Notes: generated by a model from the letters alone, not told the origin. A stretch of DNA of 64,000 nt from CAJXMH01 sp040220135 (GCA_040220135.1 JAVJTT010000013.1:124001-188000), one strand, 5' to 3'; positions 32,130-41,109 are shown, counted from the stretch's first letter. Program-made: numbers and translations.

Positions 32130-33019
32130 TTGCGGGTATTTTTATTTTGTGGAAAGTAGATGCGAAAAGTAGACCCACTTTTGGGTTCACTTTTTAATTG
32201 AATTTTTCCTTGGTGGCGTTTTACCATTTTACGCACATAATTTAAACCTATTCCATAGCCCTTCACATCATGCTTGTCTCCAGTAGGCACACGGTAAAAC
32301 TTCTCAAAAACATGCTTTTGGTCTTCTCTAGACATCCCCATACCATTGTCTCTTACTCGTATGTGGATTCCACCTTTATGGTCTTTAGTCGAAATCTGAA
32401 CCATCGGTTTCTTATCTCCACAATATTTAATTGCATTATCAACCAAATTGAACAAGATGTTCGTTAAGTGCATCTTATCACCCCAGACGTAAGGATTAGT
32501 GGCTTTCAATTTGGTTTTAATTTCTCCCTCGTTTGCATCTAAAATCAATTCAAACCCTATTACCGTCTTTTCAATAATATCATGGATGTCTACTTTTTCC
32601 ATCTCCAAGTCAACTTTCTTTTCATCTAATGTTGCCATTTGTAAAACTTTGTCAACTTGATTTCTTAAACGCTCACTTTCTTCTTTGATAATTTTGGTGT
32701 AGTTCTTTAGTCGCTCAGGGTCTTTAGTAATGCTTGGATTACTTAAGACTTCAGTAGATAGTGAAATGGTAGAAATGGGGGTTTTTAATTCATGTGTCAT
32801 GTTGTTGATGAAGTCGGCTCTTACTTCTGATAATTTCTTTTGCCTTAGAATTACCCATATGGTGTAGCTAAAAAACAAGACCACTAATAGCAAAAAAATT
32901 GTAGAACCAATCCAAATTCCCATATCATCAACCAAATACAAATCTCGCTCCGGGAAGTATACTCCAAAATAATGCGAGGCTTTATTCCATCGATCACGGT
33001 TCGAGGTTTGCTTTACCAA
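32126..33019 (-). CDS. Sensor histidine kinase, C-terminal catalytic part (frameshifted gene)
   Basis: This frame holds the kinase core: membrane helix IWIGSTIFLLLVVLFFSYTI, H-box NNMTHELKTPISTISLSTEV, N-box LVDNAIKYC, DNGMGMSREDQKHVFEKFYR and GYGIGLNYVRKMV. By itself it could only start at a TTG (33019) in the middle of the periplasmic domain. The same frame continues upstream without stop as far as about 33105, encoding LLEYVLYDCFTDSIVFGNYV and DLEAEARNLVKQTSN, which fits the missing part of the sensor domain. The N-terminal 133 residues lie in another frame (33013-33414). The intact gene would span 32126-33414, about 429 residues, RprX-like. Confidence 0.85.
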   Translation of the reverse strand: MVKQTSNRDRWNKASHYFGVYFPERDLYLVDDMGIWIGSTIFLLLVVLFFSYTIWVILRQKKLSEVRADFINNMTHELKTPISTISLSTEVLSNPSITKDPERLKNYTKIIKEESERLRNQVDKVLQMATLDEKKVDLEMEKVDIHDIIEKTVIGFELILDANEGEIKTKLKATNPYVWGDKMHLTNILFNLVDNAIKYCGDKKPMVQISTKDHKGGIHIRVRDNGMGMSREDQKHVFEKFYRVPTGDKHDVKGYGIGLNYVRKMVKRHQGKIQLKSEPKSGSTFRIYFPQNKNTRK

Positions 33020-33414
33020 ATTTCGAGCTTCGGCTTCCAGGTCAACATAGTTGCCAAATACAATAGAGTCTGTAAAGCAATCGTACAGTACATACTCAAG
33101 GAGGTATTGAGATTTCTATTTTGTAATTCTTTGGTAAGTAAGTTTTCTAATAAATAGGGGTGGAGGGTATCGTTGGTAGAAGCCAAATAATAGTTGGAAG
33201 AGATTTGCTTTACTGGCTCATATAGTTCTGAAGAGTCTTGATTGAGTAACTGGACTTCTCGAACTACATTGCTAAGCGCAACGTGAACTCTTTCATTAAA
33301 CTGTTTTTCTTGTAAGTTATAGGCTTTGGAAACCCAAAAAAGTTGAAAACTAAAAACACCGATAACGGTTATGGCGGCAAATAAAATAACCAGTCGGATG
33401 TATTTTCTTTTCAT
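33013..33414 (-). pseudogene. N-terminal part of the frameshifted sensor histidine kinase
   Basis: Residues 1-100 read as a normal kinase N-terminus: basic start MKRKYIRLV, a membrane helix (ILFAAITVIGVFSFQLFWVS), then a periplasmic sensor domain with YLASTNDTLHPYLLENLLTK and ELQNRNLNTSL. After that the frame drifts into unrelated sequence and stops. The shift to the kinase frame happens around 33095-33105, where one base seems missing after NTS. Causes could be a true mutation, a sequencing or assembly error, or ribosomal frameshifting; no convincing slippery heptamer is present. A box TATTTTAG lies 4 nt before the ATG. Confidence 0.75.
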
Positions 33415-33418
33415 ACCT

Positions 33419-33426
33419 CTAAAATA
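33419..33426 (-). promoter_or_regulatory. -7-like box TATTTTAG, 4 nt before kinase ATG
   Basis: AGGT separates the box from the ATG at 33414. The last base pair of the box departs from TAnnTTTG; AGGT itself could act as a weak ribosome-binding site if the box is not real. Confidence 0.3.
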
Positions 33427-33435
33427 GTCGCTTTT

Positions 33436-33443
33436 TATCTTTG
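33436..33443 (+). promoter_or_regulatory. -7 box TATCTTTG for the small ORF at 33489
   Basis: Perfect TAnnTTTG match. It overlaps a possible TTG start at 33441, which is therefore unlikely to be used; the ATG at 33489 is 45 nt downstream. Confidence 0.45.
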
Positions 33444-33488
33444 GTAGAAAAGATTAACGACAAATTAACAATTAACGACTTTTGCCTG

Positions 33489-33719
33489 ATGGAGTTTCCA
33501 CAATTTCGACGTTACAAAAACCAGAGGAGCTATTTTGAAATCAGAAGCAATGAACATTTTATAGAGTACAAAGTAGAAGGAAAGAAACTTGCAAAATATG
33601 AGATTCATGCCAAAATATTACCTGAGCGTAATTTGATTCAAGACATGCTGTATCAAGCTGAACCCTATTGGGAAAACATTGACAGAGAAACGCTTGAGTC
33701 ATTTCTGGATAGCTATTGA
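33489..33719 (+). CDS. Small conserved-looking cytoplasmic protein, function unknown
   Basis: 76 residues from the ATG at 33489 (MEFPQFRRYKNQRSYFEIRS). It has charged and aromatic alternating strands, then a helical C-terminus (ENIDRETLESFLDSY). No signal peptide, no membrane helix and no known domain. A longer frame opens with TTG at 33441 but overlaps a promoter box, so the ATG is preferred. It is divergent from the histidine kinase gene, with promoters close together. Confidence 0.65.
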   Translation: MEFPQFRRYKNQRSYFEIRSNEHFIEYKVEGKKLAKYEIHAKILPERNLIQDMLYQAEPYWENIDRETLESFLDSY

Positions 33720-33802
33720 TAGAGTTTTTGTTTAAAAGATGAGTAAATTGGTTAAACAATACATAGTAGTAGTTAGTTATCCTTAAAACTAAATCAATTA
33801 AA

Positions 33803-34165
33803 ATGGACTATCTACTTATTGCGATTAAATTAATTGTTGGCTTAAGCATTTTAAATGTATGGCTATTGCGCCCTTCAAAATCAAGCCCATGGAGAGGTGG
33901 GGATGCCAACAATATGAAAGAAGAATTTGCAGCCTACAATTTACCGGAGAACTTTATGCAGATCATAGGAACCGTTAAAGTAGCACTTGCGGTTGGCTTT
34001 ATCGCTTCCATATGGTTTGAAAAGCTTGAACTTTACTGCGGCTTAGGTATCGCGGCTTTGATGCTTGGTGCAGTTGCCATGCACATTAAGATTAAAGATC
34101 CGCTCAAAAAATCAGTTCCGGCTTTGAGTTTTCTAATCCTGTCTTTAATTGTTGTGCTTTTCTAA
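33803..34165 (+). CDS. DoxX-like membrane protein 1
   Basis: 120 residues, four membrane helices of the DoxX/DoxD type. It has an EFAAYNLPENFMQIIGTVKV segment between helices 1 and 2, as in DoxX-like proteins, and ends IKIKDPLKKSVPALSFLILS. The C-terminal part is similar to the convergent neighbour at 34162-34515. No cofactor motif; function unknown. Stop codons of the two genes interlock (CTAA). Confidence 0.78.
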   Translation: MDYLLIAIKLIVGLSILNVWLLRPSKSSPWRGGDANNMKEEFAAYNLPENFMQIIGTVKVALAVGFIASIWFEKLELYCGLGIAALMLGAVAMHIKIKDPLKKSVPALSFLILSLIVVLF

Positions 34166-34515
34166 AAGTAGTAGTGTAAGAAGCCGACTAGAATAAAAGC
34201 ATTGATGAAAATAAATAAGAGTGAGGGGAAAGACTCTTTAAAAGAATCTTTGATTCTTATTCTTGTGTAGAAACCCATAACCATCAAAAGTGCTAAGCCT
34301 GCTGAGGCCAATACTCCAATTCTTGGGTGAAGTAGCCCAACTAACAGACCAATTGCGCCAAACAACTGTAAAATTCCGGTCAACCTTCTGAATTTGGCTA
34401 ATCCAAAACGCTTAAATTCTTCTTTCAAGAAATTAGAAATAAGGCAGTTAGAGCCGTAGAAAAGAAAAGAGATGGCGGTGAACACAACCGCGAGCTGTAA
34501 GATTTTTAATCCCAT
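34162..34515 (-). CDS. DoxX-like membrane protein 2 (convergent paralogue)
   Basis: 117 residues from the ATG at 34515 (MGLKILQLAVVFTAISFLFY); a TTG start three codons upstream is possible but less likely. It has four helices, the segment FGLAKFRRLTGILQLFGAIG typical of DoxX-like proteins, and ends RIRIKDSFKESFPSLLFIFI, which aligns with the KIKDPLKKSVPALSFLILS end of the convergent gene. The two are probably old paralogues in a tail-to-tail arrangement. Confidence 0.75.
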   Translation of the reverse strand: MGLKILQLAVVFTAISFLFYGSNCLISNFLKEEFKRFGLAKFRRLTGILQLFGAIGLLVGLLHPRIGVLASAGLALLMVMGFYTRIRIKDSFKESFPSLLFIFINAFILVGFLHYYF

Positions 34516-34599
34516 AATAAGCAAACAAAATCAGAGCAGTTAAGTTGCGAACTGCAGGTGAATAATTTATCTTCGTGGACTTAACATTTTTAAAGATTC

Positions 34600-36696
34600 A
34601 TGAAAAGTAAATTATTACCCTTGTCGCTTTTGCTAGCAGTTGGAATGATTGCCTGCGGAGGACCCGATAAAAAGAAGGACTCTGAAAAAGAGCAAAAAGA
34701 AGAAGTAGCAAAAGAAGAAAGTCACGAGAAAGAGGATTTTACCTACACCGCCGATCGATTTGCCGATATTCGACTTATTCGGTATAAAGTTCCCGGCTTC
34801 GAGGAGCTATCGGCTGAAAAGAAAGAGCTACTCTATTATTTGTACAAAGCCGCACTGAGTGGAAGAGACATCATGTACGACCAAAATTTTCGGCACAACC
34901 TACAATTGAGAAAATTGTTTGAGGCCATTGTTCAACATGAAGATAAAGTGCAAGACGATGAAGAATATGAAAAGTTCTTGGTTTACGTGAAGCGCTTTTG
35001 GTTTAGTAGTGGAATTCACCATCACTATTCGAACAATAAGTTTGAGCCGGAATTTTCAAAAGAATTTTTTGCGAAAGCTGTAAATGAATTAGAAGAATCT
35101 GCTTTGCCACTAAAGAATGGACAAAGCAAAGAGGCCATGCTGGCAGAGCTGACTGAAGTAATCTTTAATCCAGAGCTTGCCCCCAAAAAAGTATCCCTTG
35201 ACCCTGATAAAGATTTGGTAAAAGAGTCAGCTGTTAATTTTTACGGTCCGGAGGTTACACAAAAAGAAGTTGAAGCCTATTATGCCAGTTTGGATAAAGT
35301 AGAAAACAATCCACCGGAATATGGCTTAAATACAAAACTGGTCAAGGAAGATGGTAAAATTGTAGCCAAAACTTGGAAAGTAGGAGGCATGTACTCTGAA
35401 GCGATTAGTGAAATTGTAAATTGGTTGGAAAAAGCGGCCAAGGTTGCAGAAAACGAACAGCAAAAATTAACCCTTAATCGCTTGGTAGAGTACTACAAAA
35501 GCGGCGATGTGGAAGATTGGGATGAATACAACATTGCCTGGGTAAACGATACTAATTCACGCACCGATGTAGTAAACGGTTTTATTGAAGTTTATAATGA
35601 TCCCTTGGGTTACAAAGGCTCTTTTGAGTCTGTGGTTTCATTTAAAGACTTAGAAGCTACGAAGCGAATTGAGGCAGTTAGTAGAGAAGCACAATGGTTT
35701 GAGGACAATTCACCTTTAATGGATGAGCACAAAAAAACCAATGTGAAAGGGATTACCGGAAAAGTAATTACCGTGGTAGTTGAATCTGGAGATGCATCTC
35801 CCTCAACTCCTATTGGCATCAACTTACCCAACAACGGCTGGATTCGGGAACAACATGGTTCTAAAAGTGTGAGCCTTGGAAATATCGTTCATGCTTATGA
35901 AATGTCTTCTAAGGAGGGTAAAAGCTCATTGACTGAATTTGCCTACTCTCAAGAAGAAATTGATCGAGCAAAAAAATACGGTAGCATCGCTGATCTGTTG
36001 CATACTGATTTACATGAAGTGATAGGTCATGCTTCCGGTAAGGTTAATCCGGGGATTGGAACGCCTAAAGAGACGCTTAAGAATTATGCTTCTACTTTGG
36101 AAGAAGGAAGAGCAGATTTGGTAGCTCTTTACTTTTTGTACGATGAAAAGCTGGTTGAAATGGGACTTATTCCTTCTTTAGATGCTGGAAAAGTAGCTTA
36201 TGATGACTACATCAAAAATGGTTTAATGCTGCAACTTCGTCGATTGGAAGTGGGTGAAAAAGTAGAAGAAGCTCACATGAGAAACCGACAACTAATTGCC
36301 AAGTGGGTCTATGAAAAAGGTGCCGCTGAGAAGGTAATTGAAAAGAAAACCAAAGATGGTAAAACTTACTTCGTAGTGAATGATTATGAAAAGCTAAGAG
36401 ATTTGTTTGGACAGCTTTTAAGAGAACTACAGCGCATCAAATCAGAAGGCGACTATGCGGCCGGAAAGGCTTTAGTAGAAACTTATGCCGTTGAGGTAGA
36501 CCCTGAGCTTCATAAAGAGGTGCTTGAGCGCTATGAGTCACTTGATAGCGCACCATATGGTGGGTTTATAAATCCAATGTTGACTGCGGTTGAAGAGAAT
36601 GGTAAGATTATCGATGTCAAGCTAGAATACCCTGCTGACTTTAAAGAGCAGATGCTTTACTACGGTAAGAATTATTCTTTTTTACCGGTGAAGTAA
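34600..36696 (+). CDS. M49 dipeptidyl-peptidase III-like lipoprotein
   Basis: 698 residues. The lipoprotein signal peptide ends in GMIACGG and is followed by a highly charged KKKDSEKEQKEE linker, which predicts an envelope location instead of the usual cytosolic place of DPP III. The M49 zinc site is HEVIGH at residues 472-477 with the second motif EEGRADLVALY starting at residue 501, both intact. DPP III removes dipeptides from the N-terminus of oligopeptides. Monocistronic, with a TATCTTCG box at 34569-34576 and a terminator hairpin after the stop. Confidence 0.93.
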   Translation: MKSKLLPLSLLLAVGMIACGGPDKKKDSEKEQKEEVAKEESHEKEDFTYTADRFADIRLIRYKVPGFEELSAEKKELLYYLYKAALSGRDIMYDQNFRHNLQLRKLFEAIVQHEDKVQDDEEYEKFLVYVKRFWFSSGIHHHYSNNKFEPEFSKEFFAKAVNELEESALPLKNGQSKEAMLAELTEVIFNPELAPKKVSLDPDKDLVKESAVNFYGPEVTQKEVEAYYASLDKVENNPPEYGLNTKLVKEDGKIVAKTWKVGGMYSEAISEIVNWLEKAAKVAENEQQKLTLNRLVEYYKSGDVEDWDEYNIAWVNDTNSRTDVVNGFIEVYNDPLGYKGSFESVVSFKDLEATKRIEAVSREAQWFEDNSPLMDEHKKTNVKGITGKVITVVVESGDASPSTPIGINLPNNGWIREQHGSKSVSLGNIVHAYEMSSKEGKSSLTEFAYSQEEIDRAKKYGSIADLLHTDLHEVIGHASGKVNPGIGTPKETLKNYASTLEEGRADLVALYFLYDEKLVEMGLIPSLDAGKVAYDDYIKNGLMLQLRRLEVGEKVEEAHMRNRQLIAKWVYEKGAAEKVIEKKTKDGKTYFVVNDYEKLRDLFGQLLRELQRIKSEGDYAAGKALVETYAVEVDPELHKEVLERYESLDSAPYGGFINPMLTAVEENGKIIDVKLEYPADFKEQMLYYGKNYSFLPVK

Positions 36697-36718
36697 AAAC
36701 AAATAGATTAAAATATAG

Positions 36719-36752
36719 AAGCTCTGAAGTCAATTACTTCAGAGCTTTTTTT
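36719..36752. terminator. Bidirectional terminator
   Basis: AAGCTCTGAAGT (36719-36730), loop CAATT, ACTTCAGAGCTT (36736-36747), then a T run. Serves the M49 peptidase gene and probably the convergent ThuA gene. Confidence 0.85.
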
Positions 36753-37782
36753 ATGGTTTTACAAAGGTGGCTGAAAAGCTTTGGTCAGCGTTTAGAAGTT
36801 GGACGAAATAAGTACCGGATTTTAAATCCCTAATATCGATTAGTTTGGCCTTTAGTGAGCTCGTACCTCGCTTTACTACTTGACCTTGAGTGTTTCGGAT
36901 GATGTAATCTACTTGATAAGAAATGTCTCTTGGAAAAGTAATTCGAAGGTAATCTTCTGCTGGATTTGGATAGAGTTTGAAGTCTTCTTGGCTTCGCTCC
37001 TTAAGCGAACTAATAATTCCCATACACCACCGACTGGCTTCAAAAATGTGAGATTGAAAAAGGGTATCTGTGGTAAAATTACTTCTTGCATGCCCCATGG
37101 AAGTATAAAAAATACGACTACCGGTCGGAAGTATCTTATACCAAGAAACCGATCTTGCAGAATCATAGGAGTTCACCATGCCGTTTAGGCCAATGGTTTG
37201 CTCTACTTTTAAAATAATAGCATTGTTCGTATCCAAGTATCCATTTTCCCAATAATAGTACTCTTCAGGTTTTGCCCACGGGTCAGGTAAATTTGATAAA
37301 CTTGGATGAGAAGCCACTTTTGAAATGTCGTATACCGGAGTGCCGCTCACATGATTAGGTGCTTGCTGAACACTACCTCCTAAAGTCTCGGCATAAAAAT
37401 CCCAAAAACCTGCAGGGCTGCCATTTGCAGTGCTGTGTCTGTAAGTATCGCTGGCCGCATGCATGCCAAGTAAATTTCCTCCATTGCTAATGTATTGTTC
37501 AAAATGTGATCGCTGACTGCTATCTAAAATGGCACTTCCCGAAGTATTGCTAAAAACAATGAGGTCATAGCTTAGTAGGTTACTTAAACTAGTAAACTCA
37601 GAGCCATCAAGGTCGTGAACAACAGTAGCATTCCCACTGAATGCAAATTGTTGAAACATTGAGTAAGACTGATTCCTCGTTTGATGATCCCAGCCCGAAG
37701 TCTCTGAGTAATGCAATATTTTAGGATTGATTTGGGCAAAAAGAGAGGAAGAAACGAAAAGTAATAGAAAAAGATTTTTCAT
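36751..37782 (-). CDS. ThuA-domain protein secreted by T9SS
   Basis: 343 residues. Signal peptide (1-16), then a ThuA-like class I glutamine amidotransferase fold: KILHYSETSGWDHQTRNQS, VVHDLDGSEF, YDLIVFSNTSG, GGNLLGMHAASDTYRHS, and YYYWENGYLDT. The C-terminal 75 residues are a type A sorting domain for type IX secretion (DFKLYPNPAEDYLRITFP through SGTYFVQLLNADQSFSATFV with final KP). ThuA-like proteins often act on sugars or derivatives; the substrate is unknown. A palindrome (GTTTGTT-GATT-AACAAAC, 37802-37819) sits 20 nt upstream of the ATG and could be an operator. Confidence 0.9.
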   Translation of the reverse strand: MKNLFLLLFVSSSLFAQINPKILHYSETSGWDHQTRNQSYSMFQQFAFSGNATVVHDLDGSEFTSLSNLLSYDLIVFSNTSGSAILDSSQRSHFEQYISNGGNLLGMHAASDTYRHSTANGSPAGFWDFYAETLGGSVQQAPNHVSGTPVYDISKVASHPSLSNLPDPWAKPEEYYYWENGYLDTNNAIILKVEQTIGLNGMVNSYDSARSVSWYKILPTGSRIFYTSMGHARSNFTTDTLFQSHIFEASRWCMGIISSLKERSQEDFKLYPNPAEDYLRITFPRDISYQVDYIIRNTQGQVVKRGTSSLKAKLIDIRDLKSGTYFVQLLNADQSFSATFVKP

Positions 37783-37801
37783 TGATTTAACGGCTTTTTA
37801 T

Positions 37802-37819
37802 GTTTGTTGATTAACAAAC
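37802..37819. promoter_or_regulatory. Palindrome upstream of the ThuA gene
   Basis: GTTTGTT (37802-37808), GATT, AACAAAC (37813-37819). The perfect 7-bp dyad close to the ATG at 37782 could be a regulator site; no regulator gene is adjacent. Confidence 0.35.
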
Positions 37820-37948
37820 TTGTCCTCCAAAAAATTAAGCTTTTTACGTCTCGGAACAAAATGGCTAGATTTTCTTTTCACTTTCGTTTGCTTGTGTTTG
37901 CTTGCTGAAAGGTAATTTCTCATTTTTACTTTCCGTCAACAAACTATC

Positions 37949-39100
37949 TTGAGACACACCATTCTATTTTTTTTCATCCTTTCAATTGGCTTTTCCTGCC
38001 AGGCACAAGAGTTGGTGGATGAAATTACTGACTTCTTTGAATTTGAGCTTCATAGCAAAAATCGAGACAGCACACATTATACGACCAAGCTAGTCATAGC
38101 TCCCATTATTTCGTATGAGCCTTCCACAAGTTTGGGCATTGGCGGTGGATCTAAACTCTTATTCAAACCTAAAAAAGCAGGTAAGGAGACTCGAACTTCC
38201 AACATTCCTCTTTCAGTAAAGTACACCTTAAGAAACCAATTTATCTTTTCATCCGAATACGATATTTTCTTTCCAGAGGAGAAATACCTCTTGAAAGGAA
38301 GTCTGAAGTTTTCAAAATTTCCCATCGGCTATTTTGGAACTGGAAACCAAAGTCTGGAAAAAGACAAAATCGAGATCAGTTACAACCAATTCTTGATTGA
38401 ACCGCTCTTTTTAGTAAAAGTTAGGAAGTACTTCTTCCTTGGAGGAGGCATAAGGTCTTTCTTCACACAAAACGTTAGAATTAAAGAAAGCGAAGAAGTT
38501 CAATTGGCCAACCGACAATTGAAGAAATCATTTAATAATTTTTCTCTTGGATTTGAATTTGCTTCTACCCTTGATAGTAGAGATAACATTTTAAATGCTA
38601 CAGAAGGGATTTTATTCGAGTTTACCCATGGAATTTATGACAAAGCCATTGGTAGCGATAATAATTACAGTCTGTCCAAGGCTAATTTTAGGAAATACTT
38701 TAGACTTAAGCCTGATAAACTCAACGTTATTGCCATTGAGTTATACAGCCGACTTTCATGGGGTAATCCATCCCTATTAGATCTTCCGGCACTTGGTGGG
38801 GCAGAATTACTAAGAGGATTTCAGGAGGGAAGGTTTAGAGACCGTTTTGCCTATTTTTCACAAGTGGAGTACCGATGGCAAACCTTTGAGCGATTTGGTT
38901 TGGTGTTTTACGGAGGGGCAGGAACTGTAAAAGGCGAAAATGAGCCAATGAGCCTAAGTGATTTAAAATACTCCTTAGGTTCCGGCTTGCGGTTTAAAAT
39001 CGTTAAAAGTGAGAATTTGAATATTCGGCTTGATTATGCCTTTGGATTTGGAAATGAAAATGCCAACAACTTTTATTTAGGCATAGCAGAAGCATTTTAG
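37949..39100 (+). CDS. BamA/TamA-type outer-membrane beta-barrel protein
   Basis: 383 residues, starting at a TTG (37949). No ATG gives the signal peptide MRHTILFFFILSIGFSCQAQ, and an in-frame stop lies 34 nt upstream, so TTG is the best start. The mature protein is a D15-type barrel: ISYEPSTSLGIGGGSKLLFK at the start, LDSRDNILNATEGILFEFT, ALGGAELLRGFQEGRFRDR (the conserved lid-loop region), and a terminal Phe (GIAEAF). POTRA domains are absent. Role in outer-membrane insertion or transport is unknown. Cys17 could be a lipobox-like residue but lacks the full pattern. Confidence 0.85.
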   Translation: MRHTILFFFILSIGFSCQAQELVDEITDFFEFELHSKNRDSTHYTTKLVIAPIISYEPSTSLGIGGGSKLLFKPKKAGKETRTSNIPLSVKYTLRNQFIFSSEYDIFFPEEKYLLKGSLKFSKFPIGYFGTGNQSLEKDKIEISYNQFLIEPLFLVKVRKYFFLGGGIRSFFTQNVRIKESEEVQLANRQLKKSFNNFSLGFEFASTLDSRDNILNATEGILFEFTHGIYDKAIGSDNNYSLSKANFRKYFRLKPDKLNVIAIELYSRLSWGNPSLLDLPALGGAELLRGFQEGRFRDRFAYFSQVEYRWQTFERFGLVFYGGAGTVKGENEPMSLSDLKYSLGSGLRFKIVKSENLNIRLDYAFGFGNENANNFYLGIAEAF

Positions 39101-39204
39101 TGTCTCAATTTGCCTTTTTTTAAGCATTTTTCTTTTAAAGGTTATTATTCTTTACAACTCTCATTGGCTTTTTTTACTTTTAAGGAAATAATCAATCGCA
39201 GAGA

Positions 39205-41100
39205 ATGGACTTAAGAATAAAATCATTTGAAGAATACCAAGATATATACCAGCAAAGTGTAGATAATCCCGAAGGCTTTTGGGATGAAATTGGAAAGCAG
39301 TTTCAATGGAAAAAGCCCTACGACAAGGTTTGTGAATGGGAGTTTAAAACTCCTGATGTGAAATGGTTTTTAAACGGGAAACTAAACATTACAGAAAACT
39401 GCTTGGATCGACACCTAGAAAAAAGAGGCAATAAGTTAGCCTTGATCTGGGAACCAAATGACCCTAAAGAACGCTTTGTCCGATACACCTACAAAGAGCT
39501 TTACGAAAAGGTTTGTGAGTTTGCCAATGGCTTGAAGAATCAAGGAATTGAGAAAGGAGATCGAGTAGTAATTTACATGCCGATGGTTCCGGAATTGACC
39601 ATAGCCGTTCTAGCTTGTGCTAGAATTGGAGCGATTCACTCTGTGGTTTTTGCGGGCTTTTCAGCTTCAGCCATGGCCGACAGGATTAATGATGCTCAAG
39701 CCAAAATGGTGATTACTGCCGATGGGTTAAACCGCGGGACCAAACAAGTGCCCTTGAAAAGAGTGGTAAATGAAGCGCTGCTTCATTGCGATTCTATCGA
39801 AAAGGTAATCGTTTACAATTGCATTGATTGGTCGCCTGAAATGAAAAAAGGCCGCGACATTTGGTGGGAAGATGTTGTGAAAGGCATGGACACTGATTGT
39901 CCGGCTGAGCAAATGGACTCCGAAGACATGCTCTTTATTTTGTATACCTCCGGTTCTACCGGGAAGCCAAAAGGAGTGGTGCATACTTGTGGCGGTTATA
40001 TGGTCTACGCTGCTTATTCTTTCCAAAATGTTTTTCAATATGAAGAAAGCGATGTGTATTGGTGCACTGCCGATATTGGATGGATAACCGGACATACATA
40101 CATTGTATACGGACCCTTACTCTCAGGAGCCACTACCATGATGTTCGAGGGCGTTCCAACCTATCCGGATGCCGGTCGTTTTTGGCAAGTCTGTGATAAA
40201 CACGGGGTGAATATTTTTTACACCGCTCCAACGGCTATCCGCGCTTTAATGGGACATGGCGATGATCATGTTTTAAGTTACAGCTTAGATTCCTTAAAAG
40301 TTTTAGGAACCGTAGGAGAGCCCATTAACGAAGAGGCTTGGAATTGGTATAGAGTTCACGTTGGAAAGGAACGCTGCCCTATTGTAGATACTTGGTGGCA
40401 AACCGAAACCGGTGGAATCATGATCTCGGGTTTGGGAAAACACAGTCCTCAAAAAGCAGCGCATGCCGGTTATCCCTTGCCGGGGGTTCAGCCTATTTTG
40501 ATTGACCAAGAAGGCAAAGTAATTAAAGAGAATGAAGTGGAAGGATACTTATGCATGAAGCATCCATGGCCTTCCATTTTAAGAACTACTTACGGTGACC
40601 ACGAGCGTTGCAAGAATACCTATTTCTCTCATTACGAAGGTTTTTACTTTACCGGAGATGGAGCTAAGCGTGACAAAGACGGTATGTACCGTATTATTGG
40701 TCGAGTAGATGATGTGATTAACGTAAGCGGTCATCGCTTTGGAACCGCTGAGATTGAAGACGCCATCAACCACAATAAAATAGTGGTAGAGTCAGCTGTG
40801 GTAGGCTATCCGCATGAAATTAAGGGACAAGGCATCTACGCCTATATTGTTTGTGATCAGCTTCCAAAAGATGTTGAGTCGGCCAAAGCTGGAATTGTTG
40901 AAACTGTGGTGGAGCGTATTGGAAAAATAGCTCGACCGGAAAAAATCCAATTTGTGACTGCATTGCCTAAAACTCGCTCCGGCAAGATTATGCGAAGAAT
41001 ACTTCGTAAAGTAGCCGAAGGTGAGTCGGATAAACTAGGTGATACCTCTACTTTACTGGATCCGGATGTAGTTGACGAAATTATAGATGGGGCGCAGTAA
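39205..41100 (+). CDS. acs: Acetyl-CoA synthetase
   Basis: 631 residues, normal length. It activates acetate to acetyl-CoA via acetyl-AMP. Motifs: P-loop YTSGSTGKPKGVVHT, WCTADIGWITGHTYIVYGPL, DTWWQTETGG, YFTGDGAKRDKDGMYRIIGR, and the regulated C-terminal Lys in PKTRSGKIMRRILR. It is cytosolic and allows growth on acetate. Monocistronic. The catalytic Lys suggests control by reversible acetylation, as known for this family. Confidence 0.97.
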   Translation: MDLRIKSFEEYQDIYQQSVDNPEGFWDEIGKQFQWKKPYDKVCEWEFKTPDVKWFLNGKLNITENCLDRHLEKRGNKLALIWEPNDPKERFVRYTYKELYEKVCEFANGLKNQGIEKGDRVVIYMPMVPELTIAVLACARIGAIHSVVFAGFSASAMADRINDAQAKMVITADGLNRGTKQVPLKRVVNEALLHCDSIEKVIVYNCIDWSPEMKKGRDIWWEDVVKGMDTDCPAEQMDSEDMLFILYTSGSTGKPKGVVHTCGGYMVYAAYSFQNVFQYEESDVYWCTADIGWITGHTYIVYGPLLSGATTMMFEGVPTYPDAGRFWQVCDKHGVNIFYTAPTAIRALMGHGDDHVLSYSLDSLKVLGTVGEPINEEAWNWYRVHVGKERCPIVDTWWQTETGGIMISGLGKHSPQKAAHAGYPLPGVQPILIDQEGKVIKENEVEGYLCMKHPWPSILRTTYGDHERCKNTYFSHYEGFYFTGDGAKRDKDGMYRIIGRVDDVINVSGHRFGTAEIEDAINHNKIVVESAVVGYPHEIKGQGIYAYIVCDQLPKDVESAKAGIVETVVERIGKIARPEKIQFVTALPKTRSGKIMRRILRKVAEGESDKLGDTSTLLDPDVVDEIIDGAQ

Positions 41101-41109
41101 AACCACTGC

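Noticed and set aside
33095..33105. Programmed -1 frameshift in the kinase gene
   Set aside because: No X-XXY-YYZ slippery heptamer or downstream stem was seen. A mutation or sequence error is the simpler explanation. The AAGGAGGT string is on the non-coding strand and cannot act on this mRNA.
33441..33488. TTG start 16 codons upstream for the small ORF ending at 33719
   Set aside because: The TTG is part of a TATCTTTG promoter box, so it is unlikely to be transcribed; the ATG at 33489 is preferred.
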